Shown: positions 47,301-61,091 of the stretch, one piece after another
Layout of the letters: every line of letters begins with the position of its first letter
How positions within the stretch are numbered: the first letter of the stretch is position 1
Source: Solea solea
Lineage: Eukaryota > Chordata > Actinopteri > Pleuronectiformes > Soleidae
Direction of reading: 5' to 3'
Length of the DNA: 64,000 nt
NCBI RefSeq assembly: GCF_958295425.1
Contig: NC_081146.1
Span: 8,877,485-8,941,484, forward strand
Made by a program: the position numbers and the translations under genes
The notes under the pieces: model-generated
Databases searched by the model: none
What the model saw: the letters and a program-made list of their open reading frames with translations, nothing else
What the model was told of the DNA's origin: nothing

Positions 47301-50300
47301 TATAAAACACACTCAAAATGAGAATAGAAGATGGAGTGACGGGAAGCTGCAAGAAATTTACCGTAATCCACTTGTAGATTGATCACTTCATTTCAGATAT
47401 TGTCATGAATCACAACACTGATGTCGACATCCAGATTTACAGCTTCACAGCACGACATTTAAGGGAATCATAACTTGGAGTGAAACCACGTGTTACTGGT
47501 GTGAATGTGCATTGGTATTTAATTTAAAGCCTTACTGTATTTAGACTCACACTGACATTTATAAAAGTCCCACTCTATTTGACAAAGTTAGAGACACGAT
47601 GATTATTGTAAATTAAGTTTCTCCTTAGCTGCTGACCGGGAAGCTGCAGATCTGGATGCCAACTTCAGCATCTTTAAAAACTCCAAGGCTAACTAACTTA
47701 AATGTGTTGTTAATTTTATGAGGGAAAGTTTATCACAAAGTTGAACAGCTTACAGTTTGAAACCAGTTACAGCTTGAAAACAGCACTGGTTTCAAGCTGA
47801 AAGAGTTCCGGCCAAAATGTGGTGTGCACAAACTGAGTCACGTGACTTCTGGAGTTCTATTGAATGGGCCATAGATCACAATAAGAGAGTTCTTTTCTAG
47901 ACACAATTGCAATTATTAAATATAGACATACACCAGTTCATTAGTCTGCTTTAAATTTACATAATTGCTATAATCTCTTTCTGTCTTGCTTTTTTCCCCT
48001 CAGTCTAGAGTATGATGAGAACAAGTCCATCGTATTCCGACCCAATGGAAAGGTAAATGTTTATCCACCAAACAAAAGAGATTCTGGGTTTTTGTCCCTT
48101 TTTGATTTGTGAATATCTAAATTGGTTTGTGCTTGCAGGTGAACACAGACGGCCTTGTGCTGCGTGGATGGTACACCAGTCTGACTGTGGCAGTATATGG
48201 TACAGCAGAGCGCTCACATGGACATGGCCAAGACTCGCCCCCTCCTCCACCACCTCCACCCCCCCAACAGCCAAGTGGGCCCAAGAGGATCGTTAAACAA
48301 GGTGGACATCTATACACTGAAATTCACACTCACCTCCTAAGACTCAGACTTCGTTGTTGGTTTGTCACATTTTTAATCTATTTTTCTGTTTGTGTTTTAA
48401 GAGTGGGAAAAAGATGACCAATACAACGGGAGCCCACCTAGACCAGCACCCAGAGGACCTCGTACTCCACCTGGACCTCCACCTCCAGATGATGATGATG
48501 AGGAGCAGGTCCAAGTGACAGGTTTGTGCTCTGCAATCTCATTGTCATCCACTGTCAATTCCCGATTTACCAGCAATGTGAGACATGCTACAAGTTAAAT
48601 TAAATAAATATATAAGTGTTTTCACCACCGATATGCAGCATCTTTTGCGCTTTTCAGTGGAGACTCTGCACAGTTAAGAGTGACAAGGTCGCAATGCAGT
48701 TGAGGCACACATTCACACGTACATTGAAACGTACATCCATTGCAACAACCATCCATTGCAACATGCCTATTGATCTTGGCACGTCTGCATTGCACCAAGA
48801 TATTTTCTGGAATGCTGGGAGCACTTTCACCATGTCCTTTAACACTTGGATCAAAGAAGTGTGTCAATATGTTCTTTGTTAGGTCTGAAATAAGCTTTGA
48901 ACCTCCAGGGGGAGGAGATAATGCACACACACCCAGAGAGCCTTTTGCTTCTTTTTTTTCCTGACACATACACCAACTGCTGTGATTGAACTTATATACT
49001 GATAATCCATTCTCATCATTTTGATTTTTTCTTAGTTTAAGGTGTTAATTCATTCAGTAACTTCAATGACTCCACAGTCATCTCAGTAGCTCCCAGCTTA
49101 TGGTTGCTTAGTAACGGTGGTCGCAACAGAAGTGCAACCCCTCAAGTGCCTTTGTTTACAACAATTCTGGCTTCTTCCACACATTTTTTCAAGAGTTTTT
49201 CAGATGCTGCATGAGAACTGCTCCTTATTCAGTTATGTTAATTTAGTCATATTGATGTTTTTCGTGTTTGAATCTGTGTGCTGTATTTTTTGTACATTAG
49301 ATTTCTATTCATTCACTGCAATAGGAAATGTGTCCATCCATGTACATAATGTTCTTTATGATGGGTTACATATCTAAAGCAAGTGCCTGCATACTGATTA
49401 CACGATAATGAAATCCAGTGCTTGACTGCCAAGTGGAGAAACTAAAAAAAGTTGCAAAAGTTGCATGCTTTAGGAAATGGTTACTGTTAATGTAAAAGTA
49501 TGAGCATTTATGTTGTAAACAGGTTAAAATATACAGTACCACTATAGGCATAGATCAAAAAATACCTTTTATTCTTTTTAACATGGTTTGCATATGTGTG
49601 CCCCTCGTGGTTTGGTGAGTTAAACTGTGCATCCTCTGGTCTTTGTTGTGACTTTTTCACAGTGGGTGTGGTCAAAGATGAGCCGGGCGAGGGCCGTGAT
49701 GACTACCTAGAGGCCGTTTCACCTGAGAGATCGCTGCCTGCTGATGAGCCGTACTCGGATGCTGAACAAGAGGAAGAAGGCGATGAGGAGGAAGAGGAGG
49801 AGCAGGAGGAGGAGGAAGATGCAAGGACAGAGGGGAGTGCTCCTGAGGAGGAGGAGGAAGAAGAGGAGGAGGAAGATGAGGGTGAGGACGAGGAAGAGGA
49901 GATGGAGGAAGGTAGGGGAGTTCTATGTGAGGGTTAGGATAGGCTGCAATCCCAAATGGACTCAGCCCTGACCTCTTGGTTCTGGAAGCTCTCCAGGGGC
50001 CACAGGAGATGGGTTCATTTGGGACTGATCTGAGAGAGTGTGTACGCTCTGGCATGCTACATCCATCTACAACTGCTGGGTGCTCCAATCTCTCAAGTAG
50101 CCCGTCCCGGTCTACTCTGAGTGCTTATGATCAAGATTCATAAGCTGCTGTGTGCAGGCGTGTCTCACACATACTCACAGCCATGGCTGAGCTTGTGCTG
50201 TAGTCTCATCCTGCATGTCAAACTAACCCTGCATGAGGGGAGTAATGCTGCCATGTGTGAGTAGGTTGGCCAAGGTATGCATTGATGAAAAAGCAAGGGA

Positions 50301-53300
50301 ATATGTAGAAGTCACTAGCCTCCTTATTCTCATCCATTTTCATGTACATTTTTATAATTCAAATTATATTTAAACCTTTTTGCAATTAATTTGATGTGAA
50401 CTAACTATCAAATGTCGTGTTTTTCTCCCATTCTGCCAGGTGATGATGGCTATGAGCAAATTTCCAGTGATGAAGATGATCTGGATAATGGTAGCTTCAA
50501 GTTGCCCACCTTTGACATGGACTACACTCCTGAGGACCTGGCATCAGTCCCACCCGTCCAGTTTGACCCCTATGAGCGAGAACTCAGACCCCTGCTCTAC
50601 TTCACCCCTCCTTACAAGACTCGTTTTGATATCCAGCTTGAAAAGTCCAGTGTGGAGGAGCCCAGGGATGCTGGTGATACTAAAGAGCTGCCAGGTGGAG
50701 AGGAAGCTGAGGCTGTTGCCCAAGTGAAAGAGCTTCTAGCGAGCGTTGGTGAGGAACGAGATGCTCGCTGGGTCACTGCTCTGGAAGAGGTACCTGGGCT
50801 TCTGGCCAAAGGGTTGGCGTATTTAATTAAACAGGGAGAGGGTGAGGAGGAGGATTTGGTTAGAGTCTTAGTCAAGTGGACTCTCCAAGCTCTGAGTATG
50901 GAGATTGCTCTCACACAACCCATTGCTCTTAACCTCAGACAATTGAAAGCAGGTGCCAAGCTAGCATCATACCTGGCAGATTGTCCACAGGGACTCACCG
51001 TGCTGCTGTGTGAAGGTGCCCTGGGCGTGCTACTGGAGCTGCTCCACACCAGCCATGTGTCTTCCACTCTGAAGCTGAGTATCCTGAGAGCTCTGGACGC
51101 TTTGATTAGCACTCCTGCTGGGGTGGAAGCATTCCTACACACCGGAGAGTTGGAGAAGAGTGGTTATCAGGTTAGCATTGATAGTTTTTTCTCTAATTTC
51201 CAAACAGCTATTGCAGGTTTAAATTTCCCCAGAGCTTGATAACAACCAAGCAACATCTTTTAACTAGGGTTAGACCAATATGCTTTTGTCATGATTTGAT
51301 TCTATCACAGTACTTGCTTGCTGATCCACTTGTGCTGTGATTCTGATTTAATGTGATTGAATACTATCAGTACTTGTATGTTTTTCTTCCTAAAACCAAA
51401 ATAGAATGATACGTTTCTTGAGACAATTATACAGGAGTGATATTTCCATAATCCATGCACATTGCATGTCAATCAGTCAGTTTAATTTATCTAAATTGAA
51501 TGGGACACTGGTACATAACATGTACAATACTGTTTCATTTAGCTGCCCCTGCTAATAAAATAGTGTTTTTTAGCTTTGTTTAGTGCTGTAATAAAATAAA
51601 ATACTTGACTAAAATGAATAGACCCTCTATATACAGTATATAGAGCCATTAAGTATGCCACCTCACACTCTCACTATTTCACACTTTCAAACAAAGAAAT
51701 GCTAACTTGTTGAAGAAACATTTTTCTTTCTGATTAAGTTTGGTCACTGAGCTCTGTATCCCTTACAGCATCTTGTCCAGCTATTCCTGCGTGAAGAAAC
51801 AGTGAGGGTCATAACTGCTGGCAACGCCATTATACAGAAAAGTCACATGTATGAGGTACTGGTTGACCTACAGCATACAGCATCAGCATGGAGTGAAACA
51901 CAGCAGGTACTTAATACGTGTGTATACATGTATATGTATACATTTGTAACTTCACAGAGTGAGTTTGTTTCTTTACTAATTATAACTGTCATGGACAGGA
52001 GGACATAGAAGATGCTGAGAGCGCCATGGAGGAGGAACCATCACTGAACTCGCCTCCTGTGAGCGAAGCAGAGCTTGATAGGTTGACAGGAGTTTTGGAG
52101 GAGTTACATCACCTGCTAGAGACCGCCTCTCACTGCATGGTGCAGCCACCTGGAAAAGCCTTCCCAACCACTGCGAGAATAACGGGACCACAAGAGAGAG
52201 ATGATCCATATCCAGCACTGTATCGGTAATATTTATTTCAAAAAGGTCTCTGAGATCATTTCCACCATCATGGGCTACAGGATAACCCTTTGTTATTACC
52301 AAAAATTCAATTCCCCCAAAAAATTCAAAAACTCATAACTCATCACTATTTAACTATTGCTAAAAAAATAAAAGTAATCAACATTGTAAATCAAGAAAAT
52401 TTGAAGTGAATTTCAAAAATAAATCCCAACTGAAGAAATAGTTGCTCACAAAAGGAACAATATATTAACTTTTAAATGAACTTGGGACCCTTTCGTAACC
52501 TCCCTACAGAATCCTACAATCTATACTAAATCACATACTTAGCCCATAAAATTAAAGGTATTTGTGTCTTATTGATTGGATTTGTAATATTGCATGTCTT
52601 TTTCAGGTATATGCATACTTGCCATTTCTTGGAGAGCACAACTGTGGTGCTGTCTGCAGCTGCAGCAGCTGGGCACGTAGGTGTCACTCAGGCGGTTCGA
52701 GAGCTCCTGCACTTCCTGTCGCTCACTCAGCCAGGTCTGCTCTTTCTCGTCGCCCAGCCTGCTCCCACCAACCTGCTGCTGCGTCTTCTGGCATCGATGG
52801 CAGAGGTCGAAGGGGAGGAGAGCGCGTTTGCAGGAGGAGAGGGAACTCTCACTGGGCCTGGGTTTGGTGAAGAGGGCTTTGTTGTGTGGCTTATGCAGGC
52901 GCTGCATGCTCTGCAAGGTGTGTCTGAGCTGATGAGCCATGTAGCCACAGGAGGAGAGGGGGGAGCTGGACTCGAGGAAGGTGACAATGCAGAGGTACTG
53001 GGCATGCTCCATGCACTTTACCTGATGACCTTCACTCAGACTGGTCGCAGTGCTGTGTCCCACATTTTTAGCCTGGACAACAACCTCTCCTGCCTGGTTA
53101 CCCTGCTTCAGCACCACAGCAAAGATGGGCAGAGGTATAGCTGTTGGCTTCTACTTTTTTTGTTCCCCTTTCTGTATCACTTGGTCCAATTTTCAGACAG
53201 CTTTTCTTTGGTTTGATGTATTTCTTTTTTCCTGACTTCTCTTTCAGTGAAGCGAAGGCTCGCAAAGCAGTGACGTATAATTATGCCTGTATGCTGGTGT

Positions 53301-56300
53301 TACTGGTGGTGCAGAGCTCTCTTGATCTGCGGATGATGGAGCAGTTCGCTTCTCCACTTCTTTCCTTAGCCAAGGCTGATGAAACCAATGCCAAATTACA
53401 GGGTAATTTGTTGTCAAGTACTCGCTCACAATGTAGTCCTGCTGTATAAGAACATTTTAATGCAAATGTACTTTATGTGCTTTTGTTCCTCAGAGCTCAA
53501 TAAATGGCTGGAACCTCTGGAGAAACTTCGCTTTGAGATTGGCAGCATTCCGACCCTCCTTGATTACATAAAGCAGGTAAAGAGCAGTGTATATTATCTT
53601 GAAGTAAAGCTGCATTTCACTATGTTTAAAATCCTTCTAGATTTGCCTTTCATTCTCCTATATTTTTGTGAGCGATAAATCTCTTCATTTTCAAGTCTTC
53701 AAGTGTTTGGGCAGCTGCCATTACATTTGAAGGTCCAATGTGTAAGAATTAGTGACATCTAATGATGAGGCTGCAGATTGCAGTTTTTATTACCAGGGAA
53801 CTAGGGTGTCACATGCCAGAAAGGATGTTGTTCTTCTCTGGTGGTGTAGTAAACGTATATTTCAAAATGTGAAATGCACAACTAGTTTGTCCACTGCTGC
53901 TGTAGAAATGTGGAAGATTGTGTTCTCTGTTAAATAAGGCCATTGCCGAAAATCAATACAAATGCATCATTAAAGGAATCAAGGTCTAATACGACACTAA
54001 CCATCAAGAAGAATATGTTCGCATCAGATTAATCTTTTTCATTCATATGATACTTGTAGAGCTGATGTATGTTTTATCAGTAAATTCTGCAACAACAGTA
54101 CAGTGTTGCCTCCATGTCCAGCTGACAAGGTGGATCATTACTCTGAAACCTAAACAAACCTCATCTAACACTGTACCTGCACCTCATAAGGATCATACAT
54201 TTTCTTGGAATGCTGCTCTTTACTGACACATCTAAAAGTGCTCCACCCTATACCTGCTCCGTAGCATATTTTAGTCAAGGTTATATGTAAATATTGAGTG
54301 CTTTTCTATTGATTTTAGAATGTGGAAAATGTGTTGACTGCTGATGGAACTGGACTCGTAACTGCACTCAGGTGCCTCTGTCACATTGGCTGCCCCCCTC
54401 CTGCTGTGGAAGGTACAATATAATATATCTACTCTGTCTTCCCTTATTTTTTCAAAGGTTTTAGTGTTTTTTTTATTAATAGTTCATTTCACATTCAAAT
54501 CAGTCTTTATTACAGTTTCAATACAAGAATAGACAAATAAAGAAATAAATCAATCAATCAGTCTATTCTGTTGTAATGTAACATGTTACAAGTCCTTAAT
54601 TGTCCAAAGCATATCATGTGCAGGTAGCGTCCTCTGCTCCTTGAAAAAAGATAGTCAGTTTCTCCAGTTTTTTGAGCGAGATTGCTCCTCTGGTCCTCAG
54701 ACCTAAGGTCATCCTTTGTACATACAGTATCATTGACTATGTCTCCTGTTTGAAAATAAGGTAATAATTGTAGATGATAAGCACTCATTCACACATCTGC
54801 GCTAAAACATTGATAGAAATTATGTTTTATGTTTCAAAATGTGTTTGCATGAACCATAAACAATACATTAATATTTATCCAACCTTCGTTAAATGATCCT
54901 GAAGAAAATGTTGTTGTTACTTTTATATCGTTTGTGAATTATTGCCAAGCCCTAAACCCTCATAATGTTTTATTTGTATTTTTATAAGTCATTAACATTT
55001 AGTGTAGATTTTTATTTACATTAGTTTGAATATTCATTACACTGCTGTACATTTTCCACCATGTCTTCCCCCTCCCTGCAGGTCAGCAGAGGGATCTTAA
55101 GTGGAGTCTTGCAGGGGTCCAGCTGTTCTCAGGCGAAGGTCTGGACACTTGTGTGCGTGTGCTTCAGAAGCTGTGCAGCATTTTGCTGCAGCCATGGCGT
55201 GTACATGGACACATGGGCCCCACGCCGCAGAGATGCATGATCCTCAGTATATGTATCAGCACTCTCAGGTTGTTGCGGACCATGCTGACAGAGCTACTCC
55301 GTGGAGGCGCTTTTCAGTTCAGGGACACTCGCGTGGCCAGCGTGCTGGTGACTCTCCACATGATTGTTTGCTCCATTCCTGCATCAGGTCGTCTGGACGG
55401 GGAGGAGACCAGAGTGCAGGCATTTATTGTTGATGTGCTGCTCACCTTCACACAGGGTGTCAGTGAACAGGTTAGTGAGGGAGGGTGAATGCATTTTTGT
55501 TGTTTTTTTGCCAATAAATATGATGTGAAGTGTGTCACGTTTAGTCATTTTGCTGAAACAATGTGTGTGTTTGCTGTAGGTGACTCATACAGAAGAGACT
55601 CTGGCCAGTAACACTTGGTCACTGATGCTGAAAGAGGTGTTGAACTCACTGCTTAAAGCCCCTGAAGGTTTGTTCTCTGGCCTGACACTGCTGTCCGAGC
55701 TCCTGCCTCTTCCACTGCCAATGCAAAGCACTCAGGTACTTTATCCCATTCTGCCCCTTTTTATTCCAAGCTCAGAATCAGAAATACTTTATTAATCACT
55801 GTGGTTGTTTTTTTTTTTTTAAACTGGCACTGAAGATAAAACAATAAAAAAATAGAATGATTATATTGCAGCCTTTGTAATATACTAATTGTGATTTGGA
55901 TTCAAAAACACTGAATTGGTCAGCTCTAATGCTTTCTCTCTCTCTCTCTGCAGGTGATATCAGTCCAAGATGTGGCTGTAGCCCTTAACACAAGGAAGCT
56001 GTGGAGCATGCACATTCGGGCACAGTGGAAAGTGTTTTCAGAAGCGCTGAAGTGTGTGTGTGCAACCACCTGCCCTCCTCTCTTAGCTATGCTCAGGAGA
56101 GTGTGTGTTCAACTGGCAGACCTGTCTTCACTCACTGCAACACTCACTATGAAGACCCTTGTGGAGCTGCTGCTGGAGGAACTGCAGCCGTCAGTAACAC
56201 ACACCCACACACATACTTGGCTATCTGTTTTTGTGCTGTAAATTGTGTTTTAATTGTACAATTTTTTTTTGCTAACTTCAGGGTGGAGGGGAAAAATGTG

Positions 56301-59300
56301 TGCTGGGCCCAGACACTACGCCTGCTTTCTTTGATGGACACCCTGGTGTCACAGAGAGCTTGTAAGAGTGCAGCCTTGCACCTGCTCTCTGGGTCTGTGT
56401 CTGGAGATGAACAACTGGCTGAACTGTTCCCCTTGCTTCTGTCCCTGTTGATTCCTCCAACTGACCACTGCTCACAACAGCAGCAATGCAGTGAACTAGT
56501 GGGTACAATATTTCAGTCACTGTGTGACCAGGTAAGAAAGGCAAATAAAACACAAGTCCATACAAGGAGAAAGATGAAACCTAAAAATAAAAACCTCTGT
56601 CTTCATCAGGACATTTCTTTAGTGGTTTCTCCACCTAGTGAAAGCTGTTTGTCTGAGGCTGAACAGCTGGCAAATGCACTTCCGGGAAGAGACATGATGT
56701 CATCGGTTTGCAATTCTTTGCTGGAGGTTTTGGGCAATGATGAGAGCAGCGTCCCACTCCTCCTCACCTGCATCAGGACTTTAACATTCCTCTCAGAGCA
56801 TGACTATGGACTCTACCATGTGAAATTGTAATGATATTTCTGTCACTCTACATTTTTGATCCCCTTTTAGACGTAGTGACCTTCTCTTAGTTAAACAAGA
56901 CTTTGATCACACTTTATCTTTCTTTCAGTGCAATGAAGAAACATGGCACAGGACTGTGTGCTCTGTTAAAGAGGCTGGTTTTGTCATTCAACAAGGACTC
57001 AGCAGATTTACTCTCCGCTCTGCTCGACTTTCTCAGACAGATTCTCAACACAGACGCAATGGTTTGTGCCTCTGGTTTTATGGCTGGTTCATGATTTACA
57101 TGGGAAAGATTTAGAATGAGATTTGCAACAGCTTCAAGTTGTCTGCATCACTGTTATCATCAGTCACTAAGTGCTTCAATCCCAATGGCTATAGGAGATG
57201 GGATGTGTGTTTCAAAGAGACAACGTTAAAAAAGTCAAAACACAAGAAAACATTGTAACAGTTTTGTGTATGTGATAACTGTTGGATCTGTCTCTGCTCC
57301 AATCCAGAGTGTTGAGGAGGGTCAGAGATCTGGGGAAGAGTCCTCCTTCTCTACTGCTCCACGTTTGTGGCTGTCAGGCTTTGAGATGAAAGCTCTGCTG
57401 CACTGGGAGGAGTCTGAGTCACATCCTCTTCAAACTTTGGAGAAAGAGATCACGGTAAAACTATGCACCCATAACATGCATGTTTTTTTTTTCAAGAAGA
57501 CAGGCACCGCCTAGATATTTCACTTGGTGTGTTTGTGTTTTTGTCTGTAGAAACTATGCAAGGAAGACGAATCACTGGAGGCCATATTGGAAAATGTGAT
57601 TGTTCTTAGGCAGACACTGGAAGCGGCTACTGACACTCCACCAGCAGCTGAGACCGAGCCCACTCTGCCGTCACCTGAGACACTCGGGGCTCAGTTCAAC
57701 CACAGGTACGGTCTCTGTCTGGATGACACAAAATAAAATTTTTTTCTTTCATCCTTTTTTTTTTTCTTCATCCCATTTACTATTTTACAGCCAAGGACTA
57801 TGGAACATGGCAAAATTATATAATCAGATATTCACAATAAACCGCTATCAACATGACTTTTATTACTTCAGTTACAACCACAGTTAAACCTCAGAAACTG
57901 ATATAACCTGAGATTTTTTACTATGTATGTACTTGTGTGTCTTTATATGCAGAACTGTGTTTATTCTGTCGGAGGCACTTGATGAGCACCTGAAGGCTCT
58001 GTGGTTTTCTCCCTTTCAAACTGATGACATAGAAACAGACCTTGATGTGGTAAGTAAGTGTGTGTGTAGACAGTCTGTACCTTTGCAAGAATCTAAGTAT
58101 TCACTTCCTTCAATCATTAACACTGATCTAATCTTGATTTATAATCAATAAATTACTTACTGTATAATTTTTACTATAATGCTTTACATTTCTCTACAAA
58201 GCTACAAGCAGCATGTTTTAACAGGATTACATTACATGAGCAACAATATGGACCTTTAATAAACAAGAACTAAAAAATGGGTAAATTGCTACTTATATGC
58301 GATAAAGAACAATGAAATCCACAGTAACAAAGAAAAAAAAACTGTGATGCGTCATCTTACAAAGTATTGCATAATTGCAAGGAGTAACCAAGTCTGTAGT
58401 TGTAGACCAAAAGTTAATTAAGCTGTCAATTTAAATACTCTCTTGTCCTTGCAATGGAAACTCTTAATACATTAAAGAAGATTGTTAGTGTAGATTCTGT
58501 GTATTTTGTGAGCTGCTGTAGTTACAGGTGATCAACAACAGTGTGCATTCTGTATGAAACCGTCACAATGCCTCTCTTTCTGTTTGACAGGTGAAGGTGG
58601 ATCTGGTGGGTTTGGCTCAGGAGTGTTGTCCAGAACTGGACCTAAAGGCTGAGCTGGAGCGCTCCTTCCTGTCCGAGCCTTCTTCTCCTGGACATAACAA
58701 AGCTACAAAAGGCTTCAGACTGGGCAAACACAAGCATGAGACGTTCATTACATCCAGGTGCAACTTTAATGTTTGGCTGCTTTTTTCACACGTGTGCTTT
58801 TTTTTCAGAATATGTTCAGTATATATATTACAGAATATAATCTTGTGCCTGTCCCTGCAGTGGTAAATCGGACTACACTGAGCCTGCTAAAAGAGCTCAC
58901 ATCATGGCTGCTCCAAGAGGTCGAGGAGGCCGCGGAGGCTTTGGGCAAAATCTCTGCCGTCCCCACGATATCTTCCGCCAGCGCAAACAGAACACTTCTC
59001 GTCCTCCCAGTATGCATGTGGATGATTTTGTGGCAGCAGAGTTTAAGGACATCACGACCCCTCTTGGGCTTTTGCCCCCAAAACGGTTGCCAAAGAGTTC
59101 ACCCAAACCTCCCACCAGAGGACTGTTCACAGGCAACAGAGGCAGAGCCACGTTCCACAGCCAGACTCGCTTTTTCACTCCACCACAACCTAAAGGTGTA
59201 TTGCTCTCTGGTAGGTACAAGCAGCTCATGCACACACACTGAGTCACAAATACACACAGTCTTAGACCTGTGTTTATGATCACAGTTTGTATAGTTGGAA

Positions 59301-60203
59301 CCTCCTGTCAAATATGCTCTGAAATAGACCTGCACGAGTCAAGGAAAAATCATTCTTTCATTTCTTTTGTGTGATTATGAATCCAGCCCTCAATGATTGG
59401 TGTTTTTTTCCATTGATGGATGTCCTATTATTTTGTACATTTCACATCTGAATTATACATTTCACATTAGAAATCACTTTTTATGTGTAATTTAGAGTGT
59501 TCCCTTAATTTATTTTGAGCGGTAAACTCAAGTAGACGTGTACCTTTTTTATATATTGTGTAGCCCTACTTTGAAATGTCACTCTAAATTTAATGTAATA
59601 GCATGATAAAGCAAAACAGTTTGAAATTAATTTATATCATAAATGGGTTTGAATTTATAAAAAATTTGGGAATGCAGTTTTGAATTTCTACTTAGTGCAG
59701 GTCAGACTCTCCTCTTCCCCAGTAGAGGGTGACAAATCTTGTGTTGTGATTTTGTAAGGTAACTACGCTCGGCGAGATGGTGGCAGAGGAGGTTCATCTT
59801 GGAGCGGCCAAGTTCCAGCCGTCACTCACAGAGGAACCTACAGTGAACCCAGAGGAGGCCAGAGCAACTTCACCCGTGGACCGCTGCCTTCCAGGCAACC
59901 CCCAGCAAGTATGACGTGCACACGTTTGTCATGATGATGCAGTATGTACTTGAAAACCATTGAATTAAGAAATCCATTGACCCGTCTCTTTCAGGTGCAT
60001 ATCGTCTGGCTCCTCGAGACCGTGCTCCACGGGGCAGAGGAGGCACCGGTCTGTCGTGGCCCAGCGGAGGAGCCGGTGGTGGCGGTGCTGGTGGAGGTGG
60101 TGGAGGAGGAGGCGGAGGCAGAGGATCTCAGGGGAGCAAGTTCAGTGGAGGAGGTGGGAGTGGGGGTGGGAGGGGCAGACATGTTCGCTCCTTTACCAGG
60201 TAA
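44331..60203 (+). CDS. virma: Protein virilizer homolog (m6A methyltransferase-associated)
   Basis: Scaffold of the nuclear m6A writer complex (with WTAP, HAKAI, ZC3H13, METTL3/14). There are 27 exons, 1813 codons and all phases join: 44331-44393, 45208-45320, 46646-46732, 48004-48052, 48139-48301, 48402-48521, 49663-49911, 50440-51170, 51769-51906, 51999-52225, 52607-53134, 53248-53402, 53494-53576, 54319-54412, 55082-55470, 55580-55735, 55954-56189, 56282-56531, 56610-56827, 56929-57061, 57308-57454, 57551-57705, 57953-58049, 58591-58757, 58861-59195, 59759-59908, 59995-60203. The N-terminal virilizer domain starts ELLFLDTFKHQSAE; VVRFPCG and SLEYDENKSIVFRPN follow. Exon 5 has a nine-Pro run and exon 7 a long Glu/Asp tract (about residues 199-281). 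Then come ISSDEDDLDNGSFKLP, an alpha-helical repeat body, RKQNTSRPPSMHVDDFVAAE and an Arg/Gly-rich tail ending GRHVRSFTR. The start was chosen by homology and a good context (GCAATGG); an open frame continues upstream to 44196. Confidence 0.97.
44394..48003 (+). other. virma: virma introns 1-3
   Basis: Three introns between the short 5' exons. Intron 1 (44394-45207) has an AT microsatellite with a duplicated 22-nt unit around 45084-45150. Intron 2 (45321-46645) shows nothing recognisable. Intron 3 (46733-48003) holds an unidentified - strand segment with hydrophobic coding potential in more than one frame (about 47068-47352). Confidence 0.55.
48522..49662 (+). other. virma: virma intron 6
   Basis: A 1.1-kb intron before the acidic exon 7. 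ORFs on both strands lack features of real proteins. No repeat was recognised. Confidence 0.55.
49912..50439 (+). other. virma: virma intron 7
   Basis: An intron between the acidic-tract exon and the 731-nt exon 8. No feature other than the splice sites (AGGAAG|GTAGGG and TTCTGCCAG) was recognised. Confidence 0.55.
51171..51768 (+). other. virma: virma intron 8
   Basis: A 598-nt AT-rich intron; nothing recognised beyond the splice sites. Confidence 0.55.
53577..55081 (+). other. virma: virma introns 13-14
   Basis: Two introns flanking the 94-nt exon 54319-54412. The first contains the inverted MITE-like copy at 53729-53945. Nothing was recognised in the second. Confidence 0.55.
53729..53945. 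repeat. Small inverted-repeat element (MITE-like), copy E, opposite orientation
   Basis: Begins GAAGGTCCAATGTGTAAGAA and continues TTAGTGACATCTAATGATG, the reverse complement of the right end of copies A and B. The reverse complement also contains GGACAAACTAGT (copy B) and TTTCTGGCATGTGA (compare TTTCTGGCACGTGA in copy D). Confidence 0.7.
58050..58590 (+). other. virma: virma intron 23
   Basis: A 541-nt AT-rich intron; nothing recognised. Confidence 0.55.
59196..59758 (+). other. virma: virma intron 25
   Basis: Begins with GTGTAT; a second, better donor, GTAGGT, lies 15 nt downstream at 59211. The rest is AT-rich without other features. Confidence 0.6.
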
Positions 60204-60385
60204 ATATACCTGGGCAATGACTACAGCCTGTCATGGCAACAAATGGACCAATCAGGATAACATATATGCTGTCTCCATGGAAACATGGAGGGACAGTGTT
60301 GTTGATGACGTACAGACTCTGTGTTGATGTTTTATGTTTTGTTATGAGTTGTATTCGGAGAATAAAGGTGATAGTAACTGAGCTT
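60204..60385 (+). other. virma: virma 3' UTR
   Basis: A short UTR after TAA (60201-60203). AATAAA at 60361-60366 is the first canonical poly(A) signal. Confidence 0.65.
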
Positions 60386-61091
60386 TTACTTATTATTGAT
60401 GAACACCTAATGAGCTGATGCATATGTGACCATGAATACTTTGCTTTGAGCTTTAATTACCTACTGTGATGTATATTATGGATATTTTATTATTATGGAT
60501 ATTTTAAACAGTGAAACTTTTGAAGAGGTACATGACTTGCATAACAATAGCTAAACCTAAACTCAAGAACATCCATGTCACCATTCAAATATTAGTGATT
60601 CACACAGTCCTGTTCGACAACTAAAACATTAGGTTGTCACAAAAAATATGTAGACTGCAGAAATAAATAACTCATGTTGATGCCAGGTTGTTGGAGGAGA
60701 CAACACTTTTTTAATGCAAAAAAACAACATTGGATGGACAAAAAAAAATAATGTGAATAATCTAGTCCTGAGATGAAGGAAGTAACTGTTTTATAATGTA
60801 ACCTGAGGAATACAAAATCCAAGGGAGGTCATGTGTCAAATAATGTTTGCAAACATTATTTGAGAACATTGAAAACATTTCTACAAAAAAAAATCTGAGG
60901 ATCCACAGATTAAGTGAAATTGCACATAGAAATACCATGTGGTTCAACTCACAGCATATCACATTTTTTCAAATGAATATTCACCTATAAAACCAAATGC
61001 TAAAAAAATGCCATTAAAAGATATAATCGATAGATTTAAACAGATATCTGTTATTTTCTAAACTGGCTAATATCTAAACAGTCCACTTTGC
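60386..61091. other. Intergenic region between convergent virma and the TRAF-type zinc-finger gene
   Basis: AT-rich sequence, in part presumably 3' UTR of the flanking genes. A further AATAAA-like cluster lies near 60661. No exon or mobile element was recognised. Confidence 0.55.

Noticed and set aside
49672..50088. - strand 138-codon proline-rich ORF
   Set aside because: Antisense of the virma Glu/Asp tract (GAG/GAA read backwards as CTC/TTC and CCT). A composition artefact.
50612..51142. - strand 176-codon ORF opposite virma exon 8
   Set aside because: Shadow of a long, strongly conserved + strand exon.
52569..53117. - strand 182-codon ORF opposite virma exon 11
   Set aside because: Also antisense to a conserved exon; no recognisable domain.
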